64,000 bases of DNA from UBA1941 sp046329555. Lineage in GTDB: Bacteria > Bacteroidota > Bacteroidia > Chitinophagales > LD1. The notes under the pieces were generated by a model, which saw only the letters and a program-made list of their open reading frames with translations, was not told the origin of the DNA and ran no database searches. The stretch covers positions 62,001-126,000 of the forward strand of contig JAXLUK010000005.1 of NCBI GenBank assembly GCA_046329555.1, given 5' to 3'. Positions 32,437 to 42,031 of the stretch are shown here, piece by piece (within the stretch, counting starts at the first letter, position 1; the number at the start of each line of letters is the position of its first letter). A program made the position numbers and the translations under genes.

Positions 32437-33443
32437 TGCCGAATCAGTCGCCATACACCATCGTTGCCATGTACCGGCAAAGTTTCGAAACGGTAGCCAG
32501 CTATGGTTTCGATAAAAGAAAGTTATATGAAGAAGCGGGCATTGATTTGGACGCCTTGCCGGCAGAGCAACATCTTGACCCCAGGACGTGGAGTGATAAG
32601 ATGTGGCGCGTGCTCACGCAATATATCAGCGAAGATGAAATTGCTTTCAAAATCATGGACCGCTTCAACATGGGGGTTTTTGGTGTTGCTGGATATGTGA
32701 TTCTGAATTCACCCAACTTCATTACGGCATTTGCCAATTTTGTGCGCTACACCCATCTGCATACCAATTCTTACAACCTGCGGTTGGAACAAAATGAACA
32801 GCACATCACACTGTTGTTTGAACGCACCTTGCCGCTGATGTATGCCGACCGTTTCAATCTGGAAATGTATGTATTGGGATTCACCTTGAATATTTTGAAA
32901 GTGATGCCGGGGAAACAGTTTCCTCTGGAAGTACATTACGAAACCCCGCCGCCCGCTAACTTTGCGGCATACGATGCGCTATTTGGCAAGAACACTAAGT
33001 TTTTCTTCAACGCACCGGCTAACAAAATGATTTATGATGCCGCGCTTACGCATGTGCCCGTGCTGAACGCTAATGAGCAACTGTATCTGTTGTTTGATAA
33101 GATGGCTACCGATAGTTTGCAACAGAAAACCGGAGAATCGGCCATAGTGCGCGCGGTGAAATTAGAAATCAGTAAACGCATCAAGGGCGCGCTTCCCGCT
33201 ATTGAAGACGTGGCACAGGCGCTGCTGCTCAGCGTGCGTTCGCTACAATTGAAGTTGAAGGCAGAACATTCGGGTTACCGCGAGTTGTTGGACGAAGTGC
33301 GCTGTGATATCGCTATTTCACACCTGCGCAACCGCACGCTGAACATCAGTGAAATTGCCTACTTGTTAGGCTTCAGCGAAGTCAGCTCGTTCTCTGCTGC
33401 ATTCAGAAAATGGACAGGCAAGGCGCCATCTCAATTCGTTTGA
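32436..33443 (+). CDS. AraC-family transcriptional regulator
   Basis: A 335-residue regulator. Residues ~15-205 form the Arabinose_bd-type sensor (PF12625 kind), with IMDRFNMGVFGVAGYVILNS and HYETPPPANFAAYDALF. Residues ~245-335 are the double-HTH AraC domain: ALPAIEDVAQALLLSVRSLQ, then LNISEIAYLLGFSEVSSFSA and FRKWTGKAPSQFV, the typical end. OruR/ArgR-like members of this class respond to small metabolites. It is fused to the mre operon by a stop-start overlap, which is unusual for a regulator. The TonB receptor gene downstream is a candidate target. Ligand unknown. Confidence 0.9.
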   Translation: MPNQSPYTIVAMYRQSFETVASYGFDKRKLYEEAGIDLDALPAEQHLDPRTWSDKMWRVLTQYISEDEIAFKIMDRFNMGVFGVAGYVILNSPNFITAFANFVRYTHLHTNSYNLRLEQNEQHITLLFERTLPLMYADRFNLEMYVLGFTLNILKVMPGKQFPLEVHYETPPPANFAAYDALFGKNTKFFFNAPANKMIYDAALTHVPVLNANEQLYLLFDKMATDSLQQKTGESAIVRAVKLEISKRIKGALPAIEDVAQALLLSVRSLQLKLKAEHSGYRELLDEVRCDIAISHLRNRTLNISEIAYLLGFSEVSSFSAAFRKWTGKAPSQFV

Positions 33444-33445
33444 CT

Positions 33446-33470
33446 TTGCGCAATTACGCAACTCTTTTTC
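33446..33470 (+). terminator. Weak hairpin terminator after the AraC gene
   Basis: TTGCG (33446-33450) and CGCAA (33457-33461) form a short stem, followed by CTCTTTTT. The stem is only 5 bp, so termination may be partial. Confidence 0.4.
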
Positions 33471-33529
33471 GTTTCTGAAAAAGCACCCCGTCTTCATTAG
33501 GCGCACTTTTGTACCATCAAACAAAAGCT

Positions 33530-35899
33530 ATGCGACCACTACTACTTACGTTATTATTCGGGGCAACCAGTTTGTTTTTACGTGCCCAAACGGGCCTGAT
33601 GCAAACGGTTCGGGGTACGGTTACCGACAAGGTAAGCGAACAGCCGTTAATTGGTGCCAATGTGATTCTTCAAGGCAGCAATCCCATCCTCGGCGCTACG
33701 ACCAATGAAAAAGGTGTTTTTGAGTTACAGGCGCCGCTAGGTCGCCATTCCTTTTTGATTCAATATATCGGCTACAAGCCCGCTACCATTCCCGAAGTAC
33801 TGATTACGGCTGGAAAGCAAGTTCAACTGGATGTAACTATGGAAGAAAATGTAACGGAGATGAAGGATGTGGTGGTGCGCGCCACCGCGCAAAAAGAGCG
33901 ACCGCAAAATGAATACAGCGCGGTAAGTGCAAGAACTTTCAGTATGGAAGAAGTAACGCGTTACAGCGGCGGAAGGAATGATGTAGGCCGCCTGGTGACC
34001 AATTTCGCCGGTGTTTCTACGTCGAACGATTCGCGCAATGATATTGTGGTGCGCGGCAATTCGCCCAGTGGTGTGTTGTGGCGGCTGGAAGGGGTACCTA
34101 TTCCTAACCCGAATCACTTTGCCACGCTGGGCACCTCAGGTGGCCCGGTGAGTGCGGTGAACACCAATTTGCTACGCAACAGTGATTTTATGACCGGCGC
34201 CTTTGCCGCCGAATACGGCAACGCCAACTCCAGTGTTTTTGATTTAGGATTCAGAAGTGGTAACACGCAAAAGCATGAATTCATGTTTCAACTGGCGGCG
34301 TTCAGTGGATTTGAGCTGATGGCGGAAGGGCCGGTTAACAAGGCGAAAACGGGGAGTTATGTAGTAGCCGCACGATATTCTTTCGCGGGTATTGGTGCTG
34401 CGCTGCACATTCCTATCGGTACGGCTGCGGCGCCGCATTACACGGATTTAAGTTTTAAAATTGATTTACCGCAAACCCGGAAATCAGGCAAGTTTTCACT
34501 TTTCGGTATCGGTGCTTATTCCTTCATTGATTTTATTGGGAAGAAGTTAACGTCAGAAGATCTGTTTGCCGATCCGTATAGCGACCGATATCCGCGCAGC
34601 GCCTTTGGTGTGCTGGGGGTTCGGCACAACATCTCGTTAGGAGAAAAAGCCTATGTAAAAACTACGCTGAGCGCCTCTTTTGAACATGCGCGTTTTGATC
34701 AGTACGATTATCCCGATAGTGTAACCCGTTTGCAGACCATCAAAAACCGCGACTACACCGCAGCGCTTCGTTTGAATTCATTTTACAACAGAAAATTCAA
34801 TGCGCAATTGTCGATGCGCGCAGGAGCAACTATTGAAGCGTTCTATCTGCGAAATTTTCTGCAATCGCGCACCGAGACACCGGTATGGATAGATGTGCGT
34901 AATCACAGCGGCTTGCTGGGGTTGATACAGCCATATGCGCAATTGCAATATAAAATCACGGAAAAGTTTACGTTGAATGCCGGTTTACACGGCACCTGGT
35001 TAACGCTGAATAACTCATGGAGTTTAGAGCCGCGCGCTTCAGTGGCCTGGCGCTTTTTGCCCGGGCAATCACTCACGCTGGCTTACGGCTGGCATTCACA
35101 AAACCAACCCTTACCAGTATATTTTTATCAGGCTCGCCAAAGCGATGGCTCCTACAACACCAGCAACCGCGATTTAGGATTCACCCGAGCCCATCATCTG
35201 GTGCTTGCGTATGATGTGAAATTCAAGAACGACTGGCGCATTAAAGTGGAACCGTATATTCAGTTTATTACGAATGCGCCGGTTGAGCGCACGGCTTCAT
35301 CGTTCAGCATGCTGAACGCCGGGGCAGATTTTGTGTATCCCGATCGCGGCTTTCTGGTAAACAAGGGCGTTGGAAGAAACATGGGTGTTGAACTGACCCT
35401 GGAGAAGTTTTTCAGCAAAGGTTATTATGGTTTGCTTACCGTAAGTGTTTTCGACAGTAAGTACAAGGGCAGCGATAATGTTTGGCGCAACACTACGTTC
35501 AACAACCGGTACGTAGTGAATTTTCTGGCAGGAAAGGAATTCCGCGTTGGTAAAGATAAGCGCCATGCCATTACAACCGATTTGAAGTTTACTACCAGTG
35601 GCGGGCGTTGGTATACGCCAGTAGATTTGGCGGCCAGCACTGTAGCGGGAAAGGAAGTTTTGGATGAGGCGCAGGCGTTCAGTAAGCAGTACAAATACTA
35701 CTTACGACTGGATTTGAAACTGGGGTTCCGTTTAAACAGCAAGAAGAAAAAAATCAGTAATGCATTCTTTGTTGACTTACAGAATCTCACTTTTCAGAAG
35801 AACATTTTTGAAAGTCGCTACAATCCGCGCACGCAGCGCATTGACAATGTGTATCAGATTGGCTTTTTCCCGGACCTGATGTATCGAATTACTTTCTAA
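33530..35899 (+). CDS. TonB-dependent outer-membrane receptor
   Basis: A 789-residue outer-membrane receptor. Signal peptide MRPLLLTLLFGATSLFLRAQ; then a carboxypeptidase-regulatory-like domain (residues ~25-105: VRGTVTDKVSEQPLIGANVI, TTNEKGVFEL); a plug domain (~110-230: NDIVVRGNSPSGVLWRLEGV, PNPNHFATLGTSGG); and a beta-barrel ending in an aromatic residue (LMYRITF). The ATG at 33530 gives the proper signal; the one 21 bp upstream does not. No SusD homologue follows, so it is not a glycan PUL of the classic kind. It probably imports a metal complex, peptide or cofactor. The AraC-type regulator immediately upstream may control it. Confidence 0.92.
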   Translation: MRPLLLTLLFGATSLFLRAQTGLMQTVRGTVTDKVSEQPLIGANVILQGSNPILGATTNEKGVFELQAPLGRHSFLIQYIGYKPATIPEVLITAGKQVQLDVTMEENVTEMKDVVVRATAQKERPQNEYSAVSARTFSMEEVTRYSGGRNDVGRLVTNFAGVSTSNDSRNDIVVRGNSPSGVLWRLEGVPIPNPNHFATLGTSGGPVSAVNTNLLRNSDFMTGAFAAEYGNANSSVFDLGFRSGNTQKHEFMFQLAAFSGFELMAEGPVNKAKTGSYVVAARYSFAGIGAALHIPIGTAAAPHYTDLSFKIDLPQTRKSGKFSLFGIGAYSFIDFIGKKLTSEDLFADPYSDRYPRSAFGVLGVRHNISLGEKAYVKTTLSASFEHARFDQYDYPDSVTRLQTIKNRDYTAALRLNSFYNRKFNAQLSMRAGATIEAFYLRNFLQSRTETPVWIDVRNHSGLLGLIQPYAQLQYKITEKFTLNAGLHGTWLTLNNSWSLEPRASVAWRFLPGQSLTLAYGWHSQNQPLPVYFYQARQSDGSYNTSNRDLGFTRAHHLVLAYDVKFKNDWRIKVEPYIQFITNAPVERTASSFSMLNAGADFVYPDRGFLVNKGVGRNMGVELTLEKFFSKGYYGLLTVSVFDSKYKGSDNVWRNTTFNNRYVVNFLAGKEFRVGKDKRHAITTDLKFTTSGGRWYTPVDLAASTVAGKEVLDEAQAFSKQYKYYLRLDLKLGFRLNSKKKKISNAFFVDLQNLTFQKNIFESRYNPRTQRIDNVYQIGFFPDLMYRITF

Positions 35900-35909
35900 A
35901 ATCATAATC

Positions 35910-36332
35910 ATGGATAACAACACAAAAAGGATGTGCGGCCTGGTGCTGCTTTCAATGCCCACTATTGAGTTTGGCGGTTATTTTTTGTTGCGGGTTTTAA
36001 GCGGCGGGCATCAGGAGTTGGCGCTAACGCCATTTCAACAAAGTATGTTTCGCGCCGGCCATGCGCATGCCGGTGTGCTGGTGATTCTTGCGCTGGTCGC
36101 TATTCTGCTGGCGCCGCACAGTGGTTTAAGTCAGCGGCTGAAAGGGTTGGTGCAGTGGGCATTTCCCGTTGCGGCCATCTTGATTAGCGGAGGTTTTTTT
36201 GCTGCCGCATCCGGAAAAGGAATAACAGCGCCCACTGGTGGTATCGTTATTCTTTACGCAGGCATTGTTGTGTTAGCAACGGGCATGGTGTTACTTGGCG
36301 TTGGTTTGTTGCGGAATAAAGAATCGGTTTAA
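35910..36332 (+). CDS. Small four-helix membrane protein
   Basis: A 140-residue hydrophobic protein with four predicted helices: CGLVLLSMPTIEFGGYFLL, AHAGVLVILALVAILLA, AFPVAAILISGGFFAAASG and GGIVILYAGIVVLATGMVLL. Histidines in RAGHAHAGV between helices 1 and 2 recall heme- or metal-linked small membrane proteins, but no family is recognised. It begins 10 bp after the TonB receptor stop and is likely cotranscribed, so it may assist uptake of the same substrate. Function unknown. Confidence 0.7.
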   Translation: MDNNTKRMCGLVLLSMPTIEFGGYFLLRVLSGGHQELALTPFQQSMFRAGHAHAGVLVILALVAILLAPHSGLSQRLKGLVQWAFPVAAILISGGFFAAASGKGITAPTGGIVILYAGIVVLATGMVLLGVGLLRNKESV

Positions 36333-36378
36333 TACAATTTCCGCCATAACAAATCGTCAGAATAGTAAAATTAAACCC

Positions 36379-37305
36379 ATGCAAACTATTCTCGGCAGCG
36401 GCGGTGCTATTGGAACAGAATTGGCGAAGGCGCTTACTGCTTACACAACCGATATCAGATTGGTGAGTCGCCAACCTAAAAAAGTTAATCCCGGAGATGC
36501 CTTGTTGCCGGCCGATCTTACCAAGCCTGAAAACGTAGCGACGGCCATTGCAGGGAGTGAAGTGGTATATGTTACAGTTGGCTTTGCATACAGCACCCCG
36601 GTTTGGCAGCAATACTGGCTACCGCTGGTACAGGCGGTTACGGCCGCTTGTGAACAACAAGGTGCCAAACTGGTTTTTTTCGACAACGTTTATGCAATTG
36701 GAAAAGGTAACACGCATCATATCACTGAGGCGTCGCCCATAAGTCCTACCAGTAAAAAAGGCACCATACGCGCAGCAGTTGACCAACACATTTTGCAGCG
36801 TATAGAAAGTGGAAAACTGAACGCCATTATTGCGCGTGCCCCTGATTTTTTTGGTGCGAAGAAAGAAACCAGCATGCTCATGAATCTGGCCTATGATAAT
36901 TTAATTAAGGGAAAGAAGGCGCAATGGTTGTGCAATGCGAAAGTGCCGCACACCATGGGTTATGCTCCGGAAATGGGAAAGGGAACGGCCATGTTGGGTA
37001 ACACGCCAGATGCGTATAACCAAATTTGGAATTTACCTACTGATCGGGAAGCGTGGAGCGGCGAGCGTTGGGTGCATGAAATGGCAACCATCATGGGCAA
37101 AAGCGATGGCGTGCAGGTGCTTCCTGATTGGATGGCCGGCGTGATTGGCTGGTTTGTGCCTATCATGAAAGAATTGCGCGAAATGAATTATCAATTTGCA
37201 GAACCGTATTATTTTGATTCTTCAAAATTCAGCAAGCGGTTCAACTACGAGCCCATGTCGAATCGCGCCGCATTGGAAGAAACCCTTCGGATTTTAGCTG
37301 GTTAA
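36379..37305 (+). CDS. NAD-dependent epimerase/dehydratase-like (SDR) protein
   Basis: A 308-residue atypical short-chain dehydrogenase. It starts MQTILGSGGAIGTELAKALT with a GxGxxG-type Rossmann loop directly at the N-terminus. IRLVSRQPKKV follows and VVYVTVGFAY lies at strand 4. A classic YxxxK is not obvious; IRAAVDQHILQ takes its approximate place. KLNAIIARAPDFFGA and RNRAALEETLRIL-like end segments match extended SDRs. An earlier in-frame start (36295) would overlap the previous gene and place extra residues before the Rossmann fold, so 36379 is used. Substrate unknown; probably monocistronic. Confidence 0.8.
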   Translation: MQTILGSGGAIGTELAKALTAYTTDIRLVSRQPKKVNPGDALLPADLTKPENVATAIAGSEVVYVTVGFAYSTPVWQQYWLPLVQAVTAACEQQGAKLVFFDNVYAIGKGNTHHITEASPISPTSKKGTIRAAVDQHILQRIESGKLNAIIARAPDFFGAKKETSMLMNLAYDNLIKGKKAQWLCNAKVPHTMGYAPEMGKGTAMLGNTPDAYNQIWNLPTDREAWSGERWVHEMATIMGKSDGVQVLPDWMAGVIGWFVPIMKELREMNYQFAEPYYFDSSKFSKRFNYEPMSNRAALEETLRILAG

Positions 37306-37420
37306 ACGCTATTCAAAAATTGTTCTCTTTCTTTTTGTAAGAAAACACCGTGTAAACATCCGGGGTGGGCGATGCAGTCCATTTTTATTTATTCTTGATA
37401 ATCTTTTTAAAAAGCTCACT

Positions 37421-39325
37421 ATGGAAACAATTTTATATTATGGATGGATACCAGCGCTGATTGTGTGTCTGGTGCTTTACAAATTTATTCTGCGCGTTTT
37501 CTTCGGCATGGTGATTGTGCCTGAAGATAAGATTGGTTTGGTGACGAAGAAATTCGTGTTGTTCGGCGATAAAAAATCGTTGCCCGACGGGCGCATTATT
37601 GCAACCGATGGTGAGGCGGGATTTCAGGCGAAGACGCTGGCTCCGGGTTTGTATTTCGGTATGTGGATCTGGCAATACGATGTAACGATGGAAGCCTTCA
37701 CTGTTATTCCTGAAGGGAAAATTGGATTGTTATTGGCAAAAGACGGCGCAGAGATTCCCACCGGAAGCATTTTGGGTCAGTATGTAGATTGCGACAACTT
37801 TCAGGATGCTGCAAAGTTTCTGGCGAATAAAGGACAGCGCGGACGGCAGGCTGCCTATATCACAGCCGGATCATATCGTATCAATACGCTGTTGTTCCAG
37901 GTTTCTACCACCGATATGGTGCGTATTCAGGAAAGTATGGTGGGTATTATTACCACGTTAGACGGACAGCCCATTGAAGCCGGACAGATTGCCGGTAAGT
38001 TGGTTGAGGGACACAATAACTTTCAGGATTTTGATGCTTTCATCAGGAATGGTGGTAACCGCGGTTTACAGCCGCAAGTTATTCTTGCAGGTTCTTACAA
38101 TTTGAATCCGTGGGCAGTGCAAATTGAAGAAACGCCAATGACCGAAATTCCAATTGGTTTTATGGGTGTAGTGATTTCTTATGTTGGACAGGAAGGACAT
38201 GATCTTACCGGCGCTGATTTTAAACACGGCAATATTGTTGAAAAGGGATTTAAGGGCGTTTGGCTGGAACCGCTGGGTCCGGGCAAGTATCCCATTAACA
38301 AGTACACGATGAAAGTAGAATTAGTGCCCACTACTAATTTGGTGTTGAACTGGGCATCGGCGCGCAGCGAGGCGCATAATCTGGATAAAAACCTTTCTAC
38401 CATTACCGTTCGTTCGAAGGACGGGTTCCCGTTCAATCTGGATGTAGCGCAGATTATTCACGTGCCCACTACAGAAGCACCGAAGGTAATTGCGCGATTT
38501 GGCAATATGGTGAACCTGGTGTCGCAGGTGCTGGAACCTACTATTGGTAACTATTTTAGAAACTCGGCGCAAGACAGCGACGTGATTGCGTTCTTATCTA
38601 CCCGTAAAGAGCGTCAGGATTCCGCCAAGGCGCATATTAAGAAGGTGCTGGATGAATACAATGTGAATGCCGTGGATACGCTGATAGGCGATATCGTTCC
38701 ACCGGAATCATTGATGAAAACCCTTACGGACAGGAAGATTGCCGAAGAGCAAAAAGTGACTTACGAAACTCAGAAGAAAGCGCAGGAAACCCGTCAGGGC
38801 ATGGAAAAGGAAACCGCTATTGCTGATATGCAGAAAGACATTGTGAAGGCACAGCAAAGCGTGGAGATTGCCGAGCGCACGGCTAATGCCACGGTGAAGA
38901 AAGCCGAAGGTGATGCCGCCGGAGTGAAGTTGGCTGTTGGCGCCGAAGCGGAAGCTACCAAGCTGCGCGCTTATGCCGAGGCAGAGTCCACCAAGGCGCG
39001 TGCGCAAGCCGATTCAGAGGCTATCAAGCTAAAGGCTTCAGCAGAAGCAGAACAGATTTCCTTAACGGGTACGGCAGAAGCCGGAAAAATTCTGGCCATA
39101 GGTAAATCAACGGCTGAGGCCTATGAGTTGGCGGTTAAAGCAATTGGCGGCGAAAACTTCACGAAGTATAAAATTACTGAGGAGCTGGCTAAGGGCAATG
39201 TGAAATTAATTCCGGATGTATTCATTAATGGCGGCGGCAGTGGTAATGCTATGGACGGACTTTTAGGTTTGAAGCTGATGGAGATGATGGGCCCGAAGAA
39301 GGAAAGCGCTGAGGGCGAAAAATAG
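37421..39325 (+). CDS. SPFH/Band-7 (flotillin-like) membrane protein with four N-terminal repeats
   Basis: A 634-residue protein anchored by one N-terminal helix (WIPALIVCLVLYKFILRVFF). Residues ~31-305 hold four tandem modules of 62-73 residues starting VPEDKIGLV, IPEGKIGLL, IQESMVGII and IPIGFMGVV; modules 2 and 3 share NFQD and AGSY. An SPFH domain follows (~306-440: NLSTITVRSKDGFPFNLDVA, QVLEPTIGNYFRN). A long Ala/Glu/Lys coiled coil (~440-575) and a short Gly-rich tail close the chain. SPFH proteins form oligomeric membrane cages or rafts. Repeats preceding an SPFH domain recall the eukaryotic major vault protein, which is an analogy. It stands alone with its own leader. Confidence 0.88.
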   Translation: METILYYGWIPALIVCLVLYKFILRVFFGMVIVPEDKIGLVTKKFVLFGDKKSLPDGRIIATDGEAGFQAKTLAPGLYFGMWIWQYDVTMEAFTVIPEGKIGLLLAKDGAEIPTGSILGQYVDCDNFQDAAKFLANKGQRGRQAAYITAGSYRINTLLFQVSTTDMVRIQESMVGIITTLDGQPIEAGQIAGKLVEGHNNFQDFDAFIRNGGNRGLQPQVILAGSYNLNPWAVQIEETPMTEIPIGFMGVVISYVGQEGHDLTGADFKHGNIVEKGFKGVWLEPLGPGKYPINKYTMKVELVPTTNLVLNWASARSEAHNLDKNLSTITVRSKDGFPFNLDVAQIIHVPTTEAPKVIARFGNMVNLVSQVLEPTIGNYFRNSAQDSDVIAFLSTRKERQDSAKAHIKKVLDEYNVNAVDTLIGDIVPPESLMKTLTDRKIAEEQKVTYETQKKAQETRQGMEKETAIADMQKDIVKAQQSVEIAERTANATVKKAEGDAAGVKLAVGAEAEATKLRAYAEAESTKARAQADSEAIKLKASAEAEQISLTGTAEAGKILAIGKSTAEAYELAVKAIGGENFTKYKITEELAKGNVKLIPDVFINGGGSGNAMDGLLGLKLMEMMGPKKESAEGEK

Positions 39326-39359
39326 TGAGCCTATGTGTTATTAAAATTGGTTCAGAACC

Positions 39360-39782
39360 ATGAGTATACCATTTCAGATTCATGATTTCATTTCTGGATT
39401 GCCGGAAGCCAAACAGGCGGATGTTTTATTTTTGCATACGCGTATACAGGAGTTAATGCCAGGATGTAAATTATGGTTTCTGGATGGAATTAAAAATGGA
39501 AAGGTGATAGCCAATCCAAATATTGGATATGGCCATCACACCATTAAATATGCCAACGGATCAACCAGAGAATTCTATCGAATCGGAATCAGTCCAAATA
39601 AAACAGGTGTTTCTATTTATATTATGGGATTGCCAAACAACAAAATTTTGGAAGAAAAATTTAGTTCTCGCATTGGCAAGGCTACCGTTAGTGGGTATTG
39701 TGTAAAATTAAAAACGCTGGAAAATGTCGATTCCGCAGTTCTCCATGAGATCATTCAGTTCGGCGCCAACCTGGGGTATTAA
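39360..39782 (+). CDS. DUF1801 (YdhG-like) domain protein
   Basis: A 140-residue soluble protein of the DUF1801 alpha/beta fold. It has AKQADVLFLHTRIQELMPGC, then GYGHHTIKYANG, IGISPNKTGVSIYIMGL, and the C-terminal SSRIGKATVSGYCVKLKTLE followed by a short helix. The length is normal for single-domain members. Biochemical role of the family is unresolved. The gene is 34 bp behind the SPFH gene, and could be read through from it. Confidence 0.82.
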   Translation: MSIPFQIHDFISGLPEAKQADVLFLHTRIQELMPGCKLWFLDGIKNGKVIANPNIGYGHHTIKYANGSTREFYRIGISPNKTGVSIYIMGLPNNKILEEKFSSRIGKATVSGYCVKLKTLENVDSAVLHEIIQFGANLGY

Positions 39783-39806
39783 CTTTTATAGAAGATAAAT
39801 GCCGCA

Positions 39807-41207
39807 TTAAAGGCCCAACCTGAAGCGCTCCAAGCGATCAGACAAGCCGCGAATCAAACTGCTGCTGCAAGCATAGTATAACAATCCGGGAATGAAGCAG
39901 AACATACCGCGTTTGAAGGAGCTTTCCATCAGGCTGGAAATAGAGGCTTCCTGCCGGGTTTCGTCAATGAGATAGAAAACCATGAAGTAGATAACAAAGC
40001 TGATAGCCAAAAATAAAAGCAGTTGCGGCCGGTCGGTTTTCCAGTTGCGGAAATTCAGTAAGATGATCAGCACTGGCAGCATCAATCCTAACCCGTACAA
40101 CTGAATACCCGGTGGCATATTGCCAAATTGAATCCAACTAAAGTATGACAACACATAATTAGCCATCAGGCTGAGTTTTCCCATACTCCAACCCAAATGA
40201 TCGCCAAATCGTTCCCCTTGAGAGGTAGCTAATTTTAATTTAAGGTAGAGAGTCCAGATGATGATGGGCGTTAATACTGCGGCGCTGTATGTCAAAACAT
40301 TTTTCCATGGTGAGGGTGCTGCGTTGCGCCGGTTCCAGGCGTCGAGAATCAATACTATGCCGCCGGCTATGGCAAAGCCGATGGTATCATTTCGAATCCA
40401 AAGGGATAAAGCCATGAGGATGGCGGTGAGCCAGAAGTAGCGCTGCTCGCGGGTTTCCAGCAAGATGAAGAGCGCCAGGGTGGCACCGCCTACATACATA
40501 GCCGTAGGCATATTACCCAACAGCAAGGCGGCGTGAGAATACATTTCCGGAACCATCTCTAATAACAAGGTGAAGAACAGCGCCATCATGCTGCTCACAT
40601 ACCGCTTCATAAAGGCGTAGAAGCCCAACAGCATCGAACAGTAAAACAACGTAGTGATAATTTTGGGTTGATGCGCCCCGAACAAATAGCAATACGCAAT
40701 GCCTCCGTGGAACAGTGGTGGGTAGATACCGCCGGCTCCTTGAAGTCCGTATTGAAACAAGCTGATTTTTACGCGGCCTTCCAGTGCCATAACGATGCCG
40801 AGTTTATCAAACGAACCAATGGCATCGTGCTCGGTAGTTGGCCAATACAGATTTTTTTCGGTGATGATATACAGTAAAATAAGGATGATGCTGAACAACA
40901 GAACGGCGGGATAATTGAGCGTTTTAAGCGACCAATTGCCCAGATGGATATCAGCTTTCTTTTTTTGCCAGAAGGCCATTAACGTATCGTAGCCGGCAAT
41001 AACAACAGCAAAGCTGGCGAAGAATAAAACAATGTTGGAAAACTGAAAACCGATGCTGTCGCAGATCACCATCACCACGGTTTCTACCGCAATACCGATG
41101 GGAAACGAAAAGGCCAATAGTTCTTTCCAACTCCATTGCTGGCTGATGCGGGTAAGGATACCGGCGCCGGTGAGGTAAACCATTAATAGTCCTACAAAAA
41201 GCAACAT
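39807..41207 (-). CDS. Polytopic membrane protein, possible GT-C glycosyltransferase
   Basis: A 466-residue inner-membrane protein with ~11-12 helices. The first large loop, after helix 4, contains YWPTTEHDAIGSFDKLG with an acidic Asp, the place where GT-C enzymes carry their catalytic loop (D/E near the membrane). WIRNDTIGFAIAGGIVLIL is another conserved-looking segment. It overlaps the upstream single-pass protein by one base (TAATG type), so both are made together. A polyprenyl-phosphate-sugar transferase for surface or protein glycosylation is plausible but inferred from topology alone. Confidence 0.7.
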   Translation of the reverse strand: MLLFVGLLMVYLTGAGILTRISQQWSWKELLAFSFPIGIAVETVVMVICDSIGFQFSNIVLFFASFAVVIAGYDTLMAFWQKKKADIHLGNWSLKTLNYPAVLLFSIILILLYIITEKNLYWPTTEHDAIGSFDKLGIVMALEGRVKISLFQYGLQGAGGIYPPLFHGGIAYCYLFGAHQPKIITTLFYCSMLLGFYAFMKRYVSSMMALFFTLLLEMVPEMYSHAALLLGNMPTAMYVGGATLALFILLETREQRYFWLTAILMALSLWIRNDTIGFAIAGGIVLILDAWNRRNAAPSPWKNVLTYSAAVLTPIIIWTLYLKLKLATSQGERFGDHLGWSMGKLSLMANYVLSYFSWIQFGNMPPGIQLYGLGLMLPVLIILLNFRNWKTDRPQLLLFLAISFVIYFMVFYLIDETRQEASISSLMESSFKRGMFCFIPGLLYYACSSSLIRGLSDRLERFRLGL

Positions 41208-41818
41208 CAGTTATTGGTGGATTTAAATTTATCGAAATCGAGACCTTGCGGTTTTTGCGCCGGACCTAGCGCTGTGGCGCTGTCAATTTTCGGCGGCTCT
41301 ATAGAAAATACCGCTTCCGATGGTTGACTGGTAGGGGTGTATTTTAGTTTTTGGTAACCCCAACCATTCACTACGGCCACATGTGTTGCTTTGGCGTATA
41401 AATCGGCATGCGATGTTTTCCAGTCTTCGGAAACGCACAACCGCGGAAACAGGAAGTACTCCATGTATTCGGGGTCGTTGATCAGATTGAATTCAGGGGT
41501 AGAATCGACGGCTGTTTTGGGCGGAAGTAAAATGACGGCATTCATGGGCGTGTGTTCGCGCAGGTATTGGATATACCAGTAATCTTCGATCTTAAAGAGT
41601 CGTTTATTCTCTAGCGTAAGCTCTTCCATGCCAGCATTAAGTCGGCGTGTTTCAATGCGGTCAATCAGTTGTTTGTTTCGGATGGCCATTTCGGTGATGG
41701 CCCAGTTGTAGCCCGGCACCGCCACATACAGCATTAGGATGAGCAGCAACAGCGCGAAGGTAAGCAGCAAGTTACGCCGGAACACGGCATTAGCGCCCGT
41801 ATTTTTAACATCAGACAT
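41207..41818 (-). CDS. Single-pass membrane protein paired with the polytopic protein
   Basis: A 203-residue protein: short cytoplasmic N-terminus, one helix LLLTFALLLLILMLYVAVPG (residues ~17-36), then a periplasmic part. The latter has ITEMAIRNKQLIDRIETRR and IQYLREHTPMNAVILLPPK and ends in a Pro-rich, disordered segment. The loop-like statement of a residue pattern similar to the lumenal domains of some GT-C partners is only suggestive. Its stop overlaps the start of the GT-C-like gene, indicating a two-protein complex. No family recognised. Confidence 0.65.
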   Translation of the reverse strand: MSDVKNTGANAVFRRNLLLTFALLLLILMLYVAVPGYNWAITEMAIRNKQLIDRIETRRLNAGMEELTLENKRLFKIEDYWYIQYLREHTPMNAVILLPPKTAVDSTPEFNLINDPEYMEYFLFPRLCVSEDWKTSHADLYAKATHVAVVNGWGYQKLKYTPTSQPSEAVFSIEPPKIDSATALGPAQKPQGLDFDKFKSTNN

Positions 41819-42031
41819 CTTAGCGAATATCGGATTCCTGCCGATAATGAACTAACGCGCTACGGGCAAATAGCGTGCACGGTGTAGCTTGTAGCGTACA
41901 GTACGCGGGCCTCAGGTTGTTGTTTTCATTTTTTAACTAGAAGACAGGTGTTGCTTCTTTATGTTTCGTTTCGAAAGCAATATGCTTTCCTCAACATGCT
42001 CTTTTCATTCACCTGGATAAAAACCTTAATC

